A stretch of DNA of 64,000 bases from Micractinium sp. NFX-FRZ (Eukaryota; Chlorophyta; Trebouxiophyceae; Chlorellales; Chlorellaceae): NCBI GenBank assembly GCA_029339195.1, contig JAPTJF010000047.1, forward strand, positions 161,609-225,608, written 5' to 3'. The translations under genes and the position numbers were made by a program. This document shows, in pieces, positions 28,009 through 46,900 of the stretch (its first letter is position 1; each line of letters opens with the position of its first letter). The notes under the pieces are model-generated. The model saw only the letters and a program-made list of their open reading frames with translations. It was not told the origin of the DNA and ran no database searches.

Positions 28009-28831
28009 ACTGGCAGCTGACCTGTTTGCACGCTGACGTGGCGGCAACGCTGACGTCAGCAGTTGATGTGGCAGCACTGGCAGCGGGCCGGGCGGGCAAA
28101 CACCGCCGCATGACACCCTTTTCTTAGCCACCAGTGGGACAGGCGCGGTGGGGCGGGCGCGGCGGGCGGCCACGCAAGCGGCTCTTTTTCCCGCACACCT
28201 TCCGGCATTTGCCCCGAGCCCCTTTCCCCAGAACACCCCCCCTGGCAACCCCTTTCCCAGCAACTCGCCCTCGCTTGTGCCACAACGAACCCCGGCACGC
28301 CAGTTTTCTGCTAGGCAGTTTCGTGGTAGTAAGGACGCCAGGAGAAGGGTTCAGGACGAATGGATGCGGGGGAGAGGGGCACTTGGCGGACGGGACATGA
28401 GTGCACAGGTTGGATTGGAAAGGAAGAAACCAAGGCAACCATAGCAGCGCGGGGCGTCAAGGCGGATTGAGCTCAGCCAGCCTGTGGTTGCAAACTGTCT
28501 GCTGCTGCTTTTCGCACCTTGTTGCGATTACATCGTCATTGTCTGCAACGTGCGGTGGGTTAGCTTGCCAGGGCGGTGTGCCGAGACCAAGACAGGTATT
28601 CAACACACGCATGTGCTGCTGCTGATGTGTTTAAAGTGTATTGCAACTTCAACGTAAATGTTGTGCACTAAAGCACACACTGGGTGCTGGGCACGCTCAG
28701 CCCCACCAGCTGTGCTGCCTCATGTGGAAGCTGCCAGGCAGCCAGGCCAGTCATCCAGCTGCTGCCATGCCAGCACATGCACATGTGGCGAGCCGGGACG
28801 TACAGTTGCCCGCCTCTACAGGATCTTGTCC
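28009..28831. other. Convergent intergenic region, EBP1 to ORC4
   Basis: 3' untranslated regions of the two genes. No coding exon, RNA gene or clear TGTAA pair identified. Confidence 0.5.
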
Positions 28832-31800
28832 CTACAGGAACTGCCCGGCCGTGGTGCCCAGCCCTCCCTCCCGCTTGAACCAGGCCGCCAGAGCCTGCAC
28901 GCCAGGTGGCAGCAGCGCAGCATGCACAGCAGCAAGGCAGACAGTCAGCAGCGAAGAAAAAATCCTCATCTAATCTGCTTGCTTCCCATCCATTGCACTC
29001 TCAGGCAATACATATGCGCTGCCGATGCTGGTGGCTGCCGGCACCCGCACGTGGAGTCCACTGCTATCTCCCCCCGCCTTCCCGCTTCCCGCACGCATCG
29101 TCCTGTCTCAACCTCGCCGGGGTGTCGGTGTAACGCTCTGCAACCCCCTCCCCACCTCCTCCCTCATCACCAGCATGCACCCCCCGCCATCTCCCCTACC
29201 ACCCCTCCCTGTTCTTTCTTGCTTCCTCTGCCACCAAGGGCTCACCGGCGGGCAGTTCCAGTGCTGCCCAAGGCCCTCCTCCACCTCCTCCCGCGTGACC
29301 TGCATGTAGGCAGCCGCGTAGCCCCGTGTGCCCGCACGCACGTCGCTCCTGCCGGGACAAACACAGGGCGACGCATGGGGGGAGAAAGGTGAGCAGGAAG
29401 GGTAAGTGTGACAACCAAGCGCAAGCGTCCAAGTTCAGGAGCGCTACAGCCAGCAACGCGACGCAAGTGCCCTCACCTCAGTGCCGCCCCCACCCTCGCA
29501 AGACGCCCCTGTTCTGTGCGCGCCAGCCCCGCCTCCAGCAAGCAGTGTGCGGAGTCGCCGCACAGCGGGCACCATGCCAGCGGGACCCCCCCGCCCTCAC
29601 CGTGGGTCCACCAGCCCATGCTGCCAGCCGGCAGTCTTTACGCGGCACAACAGGCACCATGCCAAGAACCCTCTCCCCCCGCCCTCACCGTGGGTCCACA
29701 AAGGCCACCAGGCCCGCCGCCAGCAGGCGGTCCCACGCCTTGGTGGCCGCCGCCTTGTCAAACGTGTCCACGTGGCCGCCCACCATGAAGTAGCGGCTGC
29801 ACTCGTGGAAGGCCTGCGGTACAGAGGCGGTACAAGAGTGCGGAGGGGATGGTGTCCCATGTGTGCAAGCACCCGCGTTGGACATGAGCTGGAAACCTGA
29901 CCACTTGGGGAAACGCCTGCTTAACCTTACCCGTGCAAGCACCGCTGCAGCACAATCCCCAGCGCCTTTTGCCACCACTCCAAAGCCACGGTCCTTGCTG
30001 CCCTTGCCTGCCAGTCCAGTCGGCCAAACACATCCACCGCCGCCAACACCGTGCGTGGAACATGGCTCTGGCGAAGACAGCGAGAGCAGCCCCCACCACA
30101 ACAACCATGCTTGAACAAGGAGAAAATGGACACCGGCAAAAATGCGCACCCACCATCTCGAAGTTCAGGTCCTCGCTGCCCTTTGCTGTCACGCGATGCA
30201 CCGCCACCAGCAGGATGAGGTCCAGGATGGAGAGGCAGGAAATGATGTTGACCTGGCAGGAGGGCAGGCAGGCGGAGCGATGAGGCAGGCAGGCAGGCAG
30301 GGGTAAGGGCAGGAAGGCGTGGGTGCAGGGGCAGGGAGGCGTGCGGCACGCCAGCAGCCCAGCACTGCGCAGCGCAGCACAGCAGAGCACTGCACAGCGA
30401 TTCACAGTGCAGCACACGCATGACAGCGCTGCACTGCACAGCGCAACGCAGCACACAGGTGCACAGCACAGCACAGCGCAGCGCAGCACAAAGCTACACA
30501 GCGCAGCACAGCGCAGCGCAGCACCCAACAGCGCCCACCATGGCCTTGGCACACGCCAGCTGGCGCTCCACCGAGGCCAGCAGCACCGCCTCGCTGAGCT
30601 GGCCCGCGCTGCGCTGAGCACAGCGTGCGCTTACGCTGCCCTGCAGCGCCACGTCGGCAATGTTTGCCAGGTAGCGCAGGGAGGGGTAGATGTGGACGCA
30701 GCGCTGCAGGGCGGCGCGCACTTGCGCCCCCCCGCACGCGGCCTCAACCGACGCGTTCCAGCGCCGGGCCCAGGCGGCGTGCGGGAACTGGGGCGGCAGC
30801 GTGAGCATGGCCTGCGAGCAGGGAGGCACAAGTGGGAGGGACACGGGATGCAAGTGAGGGCTTTACGTTTTCAGGGCAGCCGGCACCCCCTGGCTGGGTC
30901 AGCAAAATCAGTTTACATCCCCCTGCCTGGGGCATCCCAGCCCTGGGTCGCAGTCTGCCCAGCTGACACTGAAAGAGCAGACAGAGTTGTCGGCAGCTTG
31001 GCCATCTGCACATCGCGAGCACCCGCGTCTCACCATCCCTAATGATCCCACACTCCACCCCACCCTTAGACCCTCCAAAGGAATAGTTGCAGTTTCCTGG
31101 TAGCAATGCCACCTAGAGCACATGCACACCACACGACCCGCCTGCTGATGACCAAACACATGGTTACTTAGATAGCAATTATATAGCAAACACTGACCTG
31201 GAGCACGTCCAGCGCGCCGTCCTGCCCCGCCTCGTGCTGCCCCGCCCCCGCCCGCCTCGCCGGCGACCCGCCCTCCTCGCCCCGCCGCGGCTCCACGGGC
31301 AGCGCAGTGGTGGGCAGGGCCAGGTCCAGCTTGCGGTGGCTGCAGAGGGAAGGCAGAGGGAGGGAGGGACGGGCCAAAGGAGGAGACAGGGTCCGGGGGT
31401 GGGCCAGGCAGGGCAGGGCATCAGTCAAGGGCGGGCGGGGCATTGGTTGGCTGCAACACATCCAGCAAGCAGCGGCTGAACCCCAGGGAAGGACCAGGTG
31501 GGGCCGGTGTGGAGCGCTTGAGGGCTGGGGGAAGTGCGTTGCAAAACTGCAGGCCCACGCGCCCGCCCCCCTGTCTCACACACCCGTCGCTCCAGAAGGC
31601 ACGCACCTGAACCGGCTCTTCACACGCTTCTCCAGCATCTCCACCACATCCTGCCGGCACGTCAGGCCCACCACCGCAGCCTGCGTGGGCAGGGCAGGGC
31701 GGGGCAGGACCAGGATGTGAGGTGGCCAGCACATGTGGAAAGCAGGGTGGCGGGGTGAAAGCCGAGGTGCAAGCCGGGCGCCCCTACAAAGGGCGCATAC

Positions 31801-32148
31801 ACATGTGGGCGCATGTTCATCCCGCCTGCAATGGCACCGCTCCCCGAGACCAGAGCACGTGCATGCGCAGCGAGGCCAGTCGCTCATGCATGTACGTGTG
31901 CCACCGCCTGCATGCCCGACGTCTGCAGCGCACCCAGCGCGTTGTACAGCAGTGCCTGCTTCCACCCCACTCCCCAAGCCGCAGGCCATGCCCCGTGATA
32001 GCAGTTTCACTCCCTGCACACCCCACCCACCCGCATGCCCGACGTCTGCAGCGCGTCCAGCAAGTTGTACAGCAGCGTCTGCTTGCGGCTCTTGCTGGCA
32101 AACAGGTCGAACTCATCCAGCACAAACACAACGCACTTGTCGCAGCTG

Positions 32149-32188
<40 letters not shown>

Positions 32189-35100
32189 CGGCGGCAGTTG
32201 GGGGCAGGATCAGGAAGTGAGCACAAACACAGCGGCCTTGTCGCAACGTGGGATGGGCAGTCGGAGGCAGTGCTGCCGGCGGGAGCGTCCGGCACAACAC
32301 AGAGGCAGGCTTGAAGGGGCAGCGGCAGGCACGTGCCGGAGGTGCACACATGGGGAAGCGGCTAGGGTTCAGGGGTAGATCAGATCCTTACAGAAGCCCT
32401 TGGAGCCGAGAGAAACCGTCCCAGCTGGCCAGCACGCCCAGCACACCCCCCCAGCTGGTAGGCTGGCTCACCCTCCAAACCCGCGCTCACATGTGTAAAC
32501 GCCACCTCACCCTCACCTGGCCAGCGCGCTCAGCATGCCCCTCAGGAACTCGATGTTCTCGCCCACCGAGGCAGACCGGCTGAACTGGTACTGGAACACT
32601 CTGCAGGGCAGCGGGGGTGGGGTGATGCAGGCGAGCAGGTTGTGCCTTGTGGCTGAAGGCGTGCAAGTGGGATGCAGGATGCAGGCAGTGGCAAGTTGCG
32701 GGCCGGGGAGCATAGCAGGCACAACGTGAGTTGCGCTGCTGGCGGGGCGGGCAGCCCCCCCGCCCCCCTCTTGAAGCCACGCCCGCACACAACAGGCCCC
32801 TTGCATACAGAAGCCCCTGTGTGCCCCTACACCGCAACCTCCAGCTTGCGCACAACACAGCTGTCACACCGCCTCACAACCTGCTGCAAGCTTCACGCAG
32901 CCTCACGAAATGCTACCCACTGTGGCACCACGCAACAAGCAGCACTCCCCGCCCTGCCCCGCCTGCTCAAATGCCGACTCACTCGCACAGCTGGCGCGCG
33001 GCCTCACGGAACGCCGCACGCTCCTCGCCGTAGGTCCACCCCGACAGGCGGATGACCCCCACCACGGGGTCGCGCGGGTCGGTGTTCCACCGTGCCTGCA
33101 GCGCCGCCAGCGCACGCTCCGTCACCTGCAAACAACAACAGGTGGCGAGGTGGGTGTGCAATGCATGGAGTTTGCGCATGGGCGCTATGGAGGGTGCTCA
33201 AGAGTGCCTGCAGCGCCGCCAGCGCACGCTCAGTCACCTGCAGGCAACAGCAGGTGCGCAAATCCGAGTCTGCTGCTCACGCTGCCTGCTGTGCCCTGCT
33301 GCGCTGCCAGCGCGCGCCTCCAGCATGCCAGAATGTGCTCCCCACCCACAACCCCTGTACCCTGCATGTGCAGCAGCTCACCACAGCGATGCCACCCTCG
33401 CCCATCTTATTCCCCACCCCGCGTGAAGGCATAACAACTCGACCCCGCCACCCACCAGCGCTCCTTGCTGCAGCTGTGCAGCCCCACCACATCCGCGCCC
33501 CTTGATCCCGTTGCGCCTGCCCTGCCGGCCCTCGCACCCTGCCAACCAGCACAAACATGTGCCATCACTGCATGTGCCCCCCCGGCTGCGTGTGCGCCGC
33601 CGCCTCACCAGCGACTTGCCGCAGCCCCGTGGCCCCACCAGCAGCAGGGAGTTGTTGTGCTCCAGCTCCACTGTATTGGTCAGCGAGTCCAGCAGGGACT
33701 CATACGTCTCCTGCACTTGTGCGTGCGGGAAGGTGCGAGCAGTTGCGTCGAGAGGGAGGTCAGGAGCGGGAAGGCAGGACGCGCAGCAGGGGTAGGAGCA
33801 GCAGCACACTGCAGCACCACGGCATCATGAAAAAACCTTTGGCAAGCAGGTGCGACGTGTGCTTCGAGCATGTCACCAGGCACCCAAGGAGACCACTACA
33901 TACTCGACCATTGTGACAGCCGCACCTGCAGGCGCGGCCGCAGCTGCATCGTCAGCGCCTCCTTGCAGCCCGGCTTGGTGAGCCGGTGCAGCAGGAAAGC
34001 TTCGGCAGACGCAGCAGTATCCAGCCGGCTGCCAGCACCCATCTCCGCCTCCTCCTCTGCCTCCTCCAGCTCAGCAGAGGGAAGCCTGGCAGGTGAGGCA
34101 GGCGGAGCTGACATCTCTAGGGGCGGTGCCGCTGCCACCAGGGTGGGCGACCGCGCCTGCCGCTGCTGCTGCCGCTGGTGCTCCGGAGATGCGGGCAGCG
34201 ACGCATCTCCTGCCGCCGGCGCTGCCGCCGCCATGTGCTGCGCCTTGCCGCCGCGCCGCTCTGGCTGCGCCTTGTGCTGCTGCTTGGGCTGCTGCTTGGG
34301 GCGCTGCTGAGCGGCAGCAGCCGCGACAGTGCTGCCGCCGGCTCGACGGGCGCGCTTGGAGGGGCCCTCCTCTTCAGCAGGCCCGTCTGCACCCCCCTCC
34401 TCCTCCTCCTCAAATACAGCTGCTGCAGCCTTTGCAGATGGCTGCTTCCCATTCTTCTTGCCCTTGCCCTTGCTGGCAGCGCTTGCGGCCGCCGCCTTGG
34501 CAGCAGGTGCAGCTCCCTTGCTGCCGCCGCGCTGCTGCTTCCGCTGCTGCCGCTGCCGCTGCTCTTCCTCCTCGCTGCCGCTGCTGCCTGACTGCTCGGA
34601 GGCACCAGCGCTGCCGCTATCTGCCTCGTCATCGCTGCTGCTTGCTGCGTCCTGAGGTGCCTCGCTGTCGAGGTCGACGCCAAAAGACAGGAACTCGTCC
34701 TCCTCCTCCGCCTCCTCCTCCTCCTCCTTTGCTGCCGCCACCTCATCCTCCCCTCCGCTGCTCAACTCCTCCACACTGCCACTGCCACTGCTGATGTGTG
34801 CTGCAACACCCTCATCTTCCTCACTGCTGCTGCCGCTGTCAACCTCCGCATCGTCATTATCATCATCACTGCTGAACGCTTCTGCGACTGCTGCAGGCTG
34901 GCGCTTCCTCTTCCGCCCATCCGTCTCATGCTGCCTCTGCCGCCCGCTTGCCCTCTGCTGCTGCAGCTGCTGCTGCGGCTGCTGGTCTTTTCTGGGGCGG
35001 AGTCGGCTGGCTGTTGGCTGCTGCTCCCGCTCCCGCTCCCGTGCCAGCCTGTTGCTGCCTGCACCAACAGCAGGCGTGGCAACTGCCTGCTTCAGCTGCT

Positions 35101-35386
35101 TGGCAGACGCACTGCCGCTCTTTGCTGCCTCCTTCTTGGCGGGCTGGGTCTGGCCCTTCTTGGCGCCAGCCTGTAGGGGCAGGGGCAGGAGCGTGTGCAA
35201 GGTCAAGTGTGCAAGCAGACAGCGGCGGCGGACCACCCGCCTTGGAGTAGCCGACAGACAGAAAGGCAGCATCGCGCCCGCCCTTGCGAGACATCCCGTA
35301 TTGCACCCAGAGTCGCCTGGAAGCCACAGAAACGTGCCGCGCCTCCTGGAGTGGCACCGCTTGCGCCTTACCTTGCGGCCGCCCAT
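28832..35386 (-). CDS. ORC4: Origin recognition complex subunit 4 with a long acidic N-terminal extension
   Basis: ORC4 is the AAA+ subunit that completes the ORC1 ATPase site and helps load MCM at origins. Thirteen exons on the minus strand: 35386-35372, 35170-33926, 33710-33609, 33125-32983, 32600-32517, 32145-32031, 31680-31607, 31339-31198, 30811-30539, 30252-30154, 29813-29689, 29348-29246, 28894-28832; 860 aa. Walker A is GPRGCGKS (446-453) after LEHNNSLLLV. Walker B is VVFVLDEFD (D540, E541). QTLLYNLLDALQTSGM, VVGLTCRQDVVEMLEKRV and KSRFSHRK follow exactly as in ORC4. The winged-helix end reads AFHECSRYFMVGGHV and WDRLLAAGLVAFVDP. The C-terminus NCPPALAAWFKREGG comes from a final 63-nt exon. 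Usual ORC4 is about 430 aa; here residues 1-420 are a disordered Lys/Gln then Ser/Asp/Glu-rich block, nearly all in exon 2. Divergent from RecQ1. Confidence 0.95.
29568..29699. repeat. Tandem copy of an ORC4 exon 3' end with its donor (VDPR exon)
   Basis: 29652-29699 (end of the exon coding VDP, the donor and intron start, minus strand) is repeated at 29568-29612. Both share GGCACCATGCCA and CCGCCCTCACCGTGGGTCCA on the plus strand. The copied donor is intact. Confidence 0.8.
30355..30540. repeat. Imperfect GCACAGCGCA array in an ORC4 intron
   Basis: About 180 bases of short CACAGCGCAGCAC-type units between the exons ending at 30539 and starting at 30252. Antisense frames read as Cys/Ala/Leu repeats are artefacts of this array. 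Confidence 0.8.
31907..32097. repeat. Tandem copy of an ORC4 exon 3' end (LLYNLLDALQTSGM exon)
   Basis: The end of the Walker B exon at 32035-32097 is repeated at 31907-31963 in the downstream intron, sharing GCATGCCCGACGTCTGCAGC. The copy would read LLYNALGALQTSGM but lacks the original donor GTGGGT. Confidence 0.85.
32150..32188. repeat. Homopolymer of 39 G abutting a splice acceptor
   Basis: Thirty-nine consecutive G on the plus strand. On the minus, coding strand of ORC4 it is a C39 tract ending GCAG at the acceptor of the Walker B exon (first exon base 32145), so it forms the whole polypyrimidine tract. Confidence 0.95.
33092..33258. repeat. Tandem copy of an ORC4 exon 5' end with its acceptor (VTERALAALQA exon)
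   Basis: 33092-33145 is repeated at 33204-33258, upstream in the sense of transcription. The copy keeps CAG|GTGACNGAGCGTGCGCTGG and so offers a second acceptor. Using it would read VTERALAALQALLST and then shift frame. Confidence 0.85.
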
Positions 35387-35714
35387 TGCGAGCTGTCGCG
35401 GGCTTGGATGCCTCCGTCAGGTCCAAACACGCTCGACTTGATTGGCTTGCCCCTTGGGATGGTGTGGAGACAGCGCAGGCGGCCCCCAATCACGACAAGC
35501 CCCCGATCACGATTTGAGTGATGCTTGCAGGCAGGTGGCTCCTGCAGCTGGTGTTGGTTATGACGACGTAGGGAGCTGCATGGCGTAAATCACAAGCTCC
35601 TGGGCTGCTGGACTCTTGCACAGGTGGCGCCAGGCGGACGGCAAAGGTGGTGTCGGAGAAACTGGGCCGAAAAAACCAATCGGACAATTTCAAACGTCTG
35701 GGTTCATCAGACAG
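35387..35714. promoter_or_regulatory. Bidirectional promoter, ORC4/RecQ1
   Basis: 328 bp between the ORC4 start (35386, minus) and the proposed RecQ1 start (35715, plus). It contains CCAAT at 35676-35680 and the reverse ATTGG at 35441-35445, plus a palindromic TGGCGCCA near 35626 that resembles the core of an E2F/DP site without the T tract. Shared control of two replication/repair genes is the inference. Confidence 0.55.
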
Positions 35715-43265
<7,551 letters not shown>

Positions 43266-43988
43266 AGCCGCACAGAAGCGTGTGCAGGCATGAACTGAGC
43301 AAATTTGCATTGCTATACACCTCTTCAGCATGCCTGCGGGTCTGGCCTGTGCCACTTCGGTGTGAAGGCTTTGCAGCCCCAAGCCGGCCAGCAATGTCAG
43401 GCCGCAAGGGCCATTCGGGGCATGTACAGTAGTGGCTAACACTCGGCTATGTGTGTGTTGCTTGGCGGCAGCTTGCGCTGTAAGGATCCCTGGGTGTACC
43501 GGGACTCCCTTTAGATGGCGGGATGACGGGTGTGTGGGATGGAGAGTGCACCAAGTACCACACAGCATTCAACAGTGCTTGGGTACGAGAAGTGTGGGGT
43601 GCTGAGGAGACACACTAGGTGATCAGGAGGCACTCTCCACACGAGTGCTGTGGCACGAGCTGCATCAGAAAATGATGTATTGGGTACCGAGGTTTGAGGG
43701 AGTGGAGAGTGCAAGTGCAACCGGTGGGGACAGCAGTGTGCGGGGGATCAGGGTAGGAAGCAGGGAGGGAGCGGCAGAAGGGGACACCAGGGTATGACTG
43801 CAGTTCTCAGTGAATATGTTTGCAGTGCCTATAGCAGGCGGGCAACCGCTTGCTCCTTTGCTCCTTTGCGGAGCAACCTGCCTGGCCTGTTGCTTCTCTG
43901 TTTAATTAAGTCCGCACGGTGCGTCGCGGGCTGGAGAGCCCTCCAACCTCTGCTGGAGGCGCTCACCACCCCTCAGCACGCCGCGCGC
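43266..43988. other. Convergent intergenic region, RecQ1 to the Pro-rich protein gene
   Basis: Two 3' untranslated regions. TGTAA at 43479-43483 lies 214 bases past the RecQ1 stop and is its likely poly(A) signal. No gene seen. Confidence 0.5.
43479..43483 (+). terminator. TGTAA poly(A) signal for RecQ1
   Basis: Single TGTAA 214 bases downstream of the RecQ1 stop codon; assigned by position and by the known chlorophyte signal. Confidence 0.55.
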
Positions 43989-46900
43989 TCAAGGGTACCG
44001 GAGCAGGTAGGGCTCGCTGGCCGGTCCCTTGCCGACGGCGTTGCGTGCAGCTGCGGTGAGGTTGAAGGCCTGGCCGGTGCAGGGCGCAAAGCTGGCGGCA
44101 GGGAAGGTGAATTCGTACTGCAGAGGGGCAGGGGGAGCAGGGCAGGCACGGCGGCTGTGCACAGGGAGGTGAGCGGGCACCTGGCAGCTGGCGAGGCAAA
44201 TGCCATCACCCAGACGGCGGCGGCCACCATAGGTCATGGCACTGCGGCAACACAGCGTGCCGCAGATGAGCCACTACAGGAGCCACTTCATTGTTGCTGT
44301 GCCCTGAGCGGAGCCTTCCCCAAACTGCCTGCTTGCTGGTGCACCGGTTGCGTGCAACAAGCTAGTGTAGGTTCTGGCGCACCTCCCCGGTGGCCAGGCG
44401 GACCCAGGCCAGTGCTGTGCCGTTGCCAACTGCAGGCCCGCCTTGCATGCAGTAGCCGGTGACCTCTGCACGGCAGGCAAAGCAGGCGACGGGGAAGGGA
44501 GGGCGGGCAGAAGCCTGTGTGGTTGCCAAGCCGCTCACATGGGCGAGCAGCAATGCGGCGGTCGCAAGCTTGCGCCTCAGCCCTGCCAGCCACGTGTGCG
44601 TGATGCACGCCGCAAAGTGGCGCCACATGCAAGCACTGACCCGAGGCGCCCTGGTTGGCTGGGGGTGCCACCACTACTACCACGTCTCCAGCTGGGCTGA
44701 TGCGAGTGCTGTTTGTGATGGTCGGCGGGCCGGGCAGGCTGCAGCAGGGGCGAATCGAGGGTGAAAAAGGGGCGGCGTTAGGCTTGACTGCATGCATGCA
44801 TGTCTGAGCAAAGAGGGGTCCATGCACAAGCATGCATACTCAGCACAATTCAAATCGAAGGGCGGGTGCTGCGGCGGCGAGCTGGCACCAGAGGGCAAGA
44901 CGGGCGATGCAGGGTGGTGAAGTAACGAGTGGTTCTCCGCTGGCAGTGGCAAAAGGCGCGCATTCTGAAGTGGGGGGCTCAGGCACAAAACTTGGACGTG
45001 TGTCTGTGTGTGTGCGTGTGTGTTATCTCTTCACGCACCCAAGGGCCGGGGTGAGGGCTGGCGGGCTTGGAGGCGGGGCGGGCTTGGGTGGCGGGGGGCG
45101 TGGCGGCAGCGGTGCTGGAGGCGGCACGGGCGGGCCTGGTGGGGTGGGGGGCTTGGGAGAGGGTGGCCTTGGAGGTGAGGGTGGGGGAGAGGGCGGGGGA
45201 GAGGGCACTGGGGGCGGTGGTGGGCGGGGAGACGGCGGGCTGGGGCGCGGGGGAGGAGGCGGGGAGGGTGACGGGGGCCGCGGCGGCGGTGATGGTGGCG
45301 GCGAGGGAGGGCGTGGAGAGGGCGGGGGAGAGGGCGGCAGCGGTGGGCGCGGCGGGCGCGGGGGGCTTGGCGGGGCCGGGGGAGGCACGTCAATCTCCCA
45401 GACCGTGGTGGCCCCCGCCTGGTTGCGCGTGCACAGGGAGGCGGTTCTCTGGTTGCAGTCGTGCAGGCCGCACAGGTAAAGGTACTCGCAGCCTGCGATG
45501 GTCATTCGCCTCTGCAGGCGGGGCAAAGGGCCGGGCCAGGGGCAAAAGGCACGGGTGGGGCAGAGGGGCAGGTGACGGAGAGTGGGCAGGCAGGGGGGCA
45601 GGTGGGCGGGCAGGCGGGCGGGCATCCAACCCACACGCACACACACGCACACGCCCATGCCGCCGCTTTCGGCCACCCACCAAACCATTGCCTGGAGCCG
45701 GCCCATCCCTGGTTGGCGGCCAACCAGACCCACACACCTGGTGCTTGATGTAGAATCGGTTGGGCGCTCCTCCCGCTGGTTCGAGGAGCCACAGATTTGG
45801 GCCGCCGGGGGTGGCTGCGTTCATGTAGCTGGATGAGTTGTCGCACCCCAGGCTGGCGGCGGCGTAAATCGTGCAGCTCGGGTAGAGATCCAAATTGTTT
45901 TCACGCCCCTCGTTCTGCATATGCATGGCAAACGGGGTGTTCGAGCAGCCAAGGACAAGGCAGGCACGTGTGCAGGTGAGGGCCACTGCGGATGTGCGGC
46001 GCAGGGCGGCCCATGTGATTGCTGGCCCCAGCCTGACACCTAGGGTCAGTGCACAGGCACTCATCACATGCGGGTGCATGGTCGGTCGGTCATGTGGCAT
46101 GCATATGCCCTCCCAGCAAGGCCCTCAGCTGTGCACCCCTTGCCATCCGCCGACCGCGCCCACGCATCAAACCTCCCTGGCCCCCTCGACGGCCCCGGTG
46201 CGTGCATGCGCGTGCATTAATTGATTGATTGGTGTGCTCACCAGCATTTGGAAGGGCACGGCGGTGAGGTCGTTGATCGCCGCGTTGGGCTGCAGGATCG
46301 TGCGCCAGTGCTGCTTGCCGCTGAAGGTGTCCTCGCTCCACAGGTCGACCAGATCGTAGCTGTCGGAGCACTTTTTGGTGCTCAGGTAGGCTGCAGGCAA
46401 GCAGTGGAGGGACTCCGTTTGAGTAGAGTGACAGGATACGCCCACTCAACAGGGTTGAGAATGCTTGGCTAGCGCCTGCGCATGCCTCTCTGCTCCCCCG
46501 TTCACCCGGGCCCTCCTCCCGCCTACCTGGCCCCCCATGCACAACCCCAGCCCCCCCGCCCCCCCCCCACTCACACCCAAAAGTGCAGGTCTCTCTCCCA
46601 CTCCCCAAAGTGATCGTGTAGGTGCCCGCCGGAATGACCCCAACCCCTGCAGTGTGCATGGAGCAGGCAGTGCGCAGCAGTGCTCTGCTCAAGCGGTGGT
46701 TTTCCTTCATTGCATGTCGTGGCGCACACCGCGCGAAGGCACCTGCAAAGGGGCAGGCCGCAGCCTGCTGCTGGCAGGGGTGCCCCAGCCGGCCGGCACT
46801 GAGCCTGCTGCACGTCTACAGCAGCATGCGCAGCACGGCCTGCCCAGCGGTCGCCGGGCGCTCTTGCCTGGCGGGCGAGGCGGCGGGGAGGGATTCGGCG

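Noticed and set aside
29108..29341. Read-through C-terminus of ORC4 ending at 29108
   Set aside because: A GTGAGC donor after NCPP at 29246 and a matching 63-nt final exon (28894-28832) give the expected short ORC4 end; the read-through is low complexity.
30320..30620. Cys/Ala/Leu repeat protein on either strand
   Set aside because: Arises from the GCACAGCGCA intronic array of ORC4.
35616..35714. Upstream ATG at 35616 as the RecQ1 start
   Set aside because: It adds 33 residues without family similarity and would lie in the short shared promoter; the ATG at 35715 fits the RECQL1 N-terminus better.
44832..45479. Plus-strand Gly-rich open frame of 215 codons
   Set aside because: It is the antisense of the Pro-rich exon at 45511-45039, whose splice sites, flanking Cys motifs and duplication support the minus strand.
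46750..46867. In-frame extension of the first Pro-rich exon into a Cys/Arg-rich stretch
   Set aside because: A GC donor at 46867 joins in frame to the next module exon exactly as in the second module; the extension ends without any acceptor-compatible domain.
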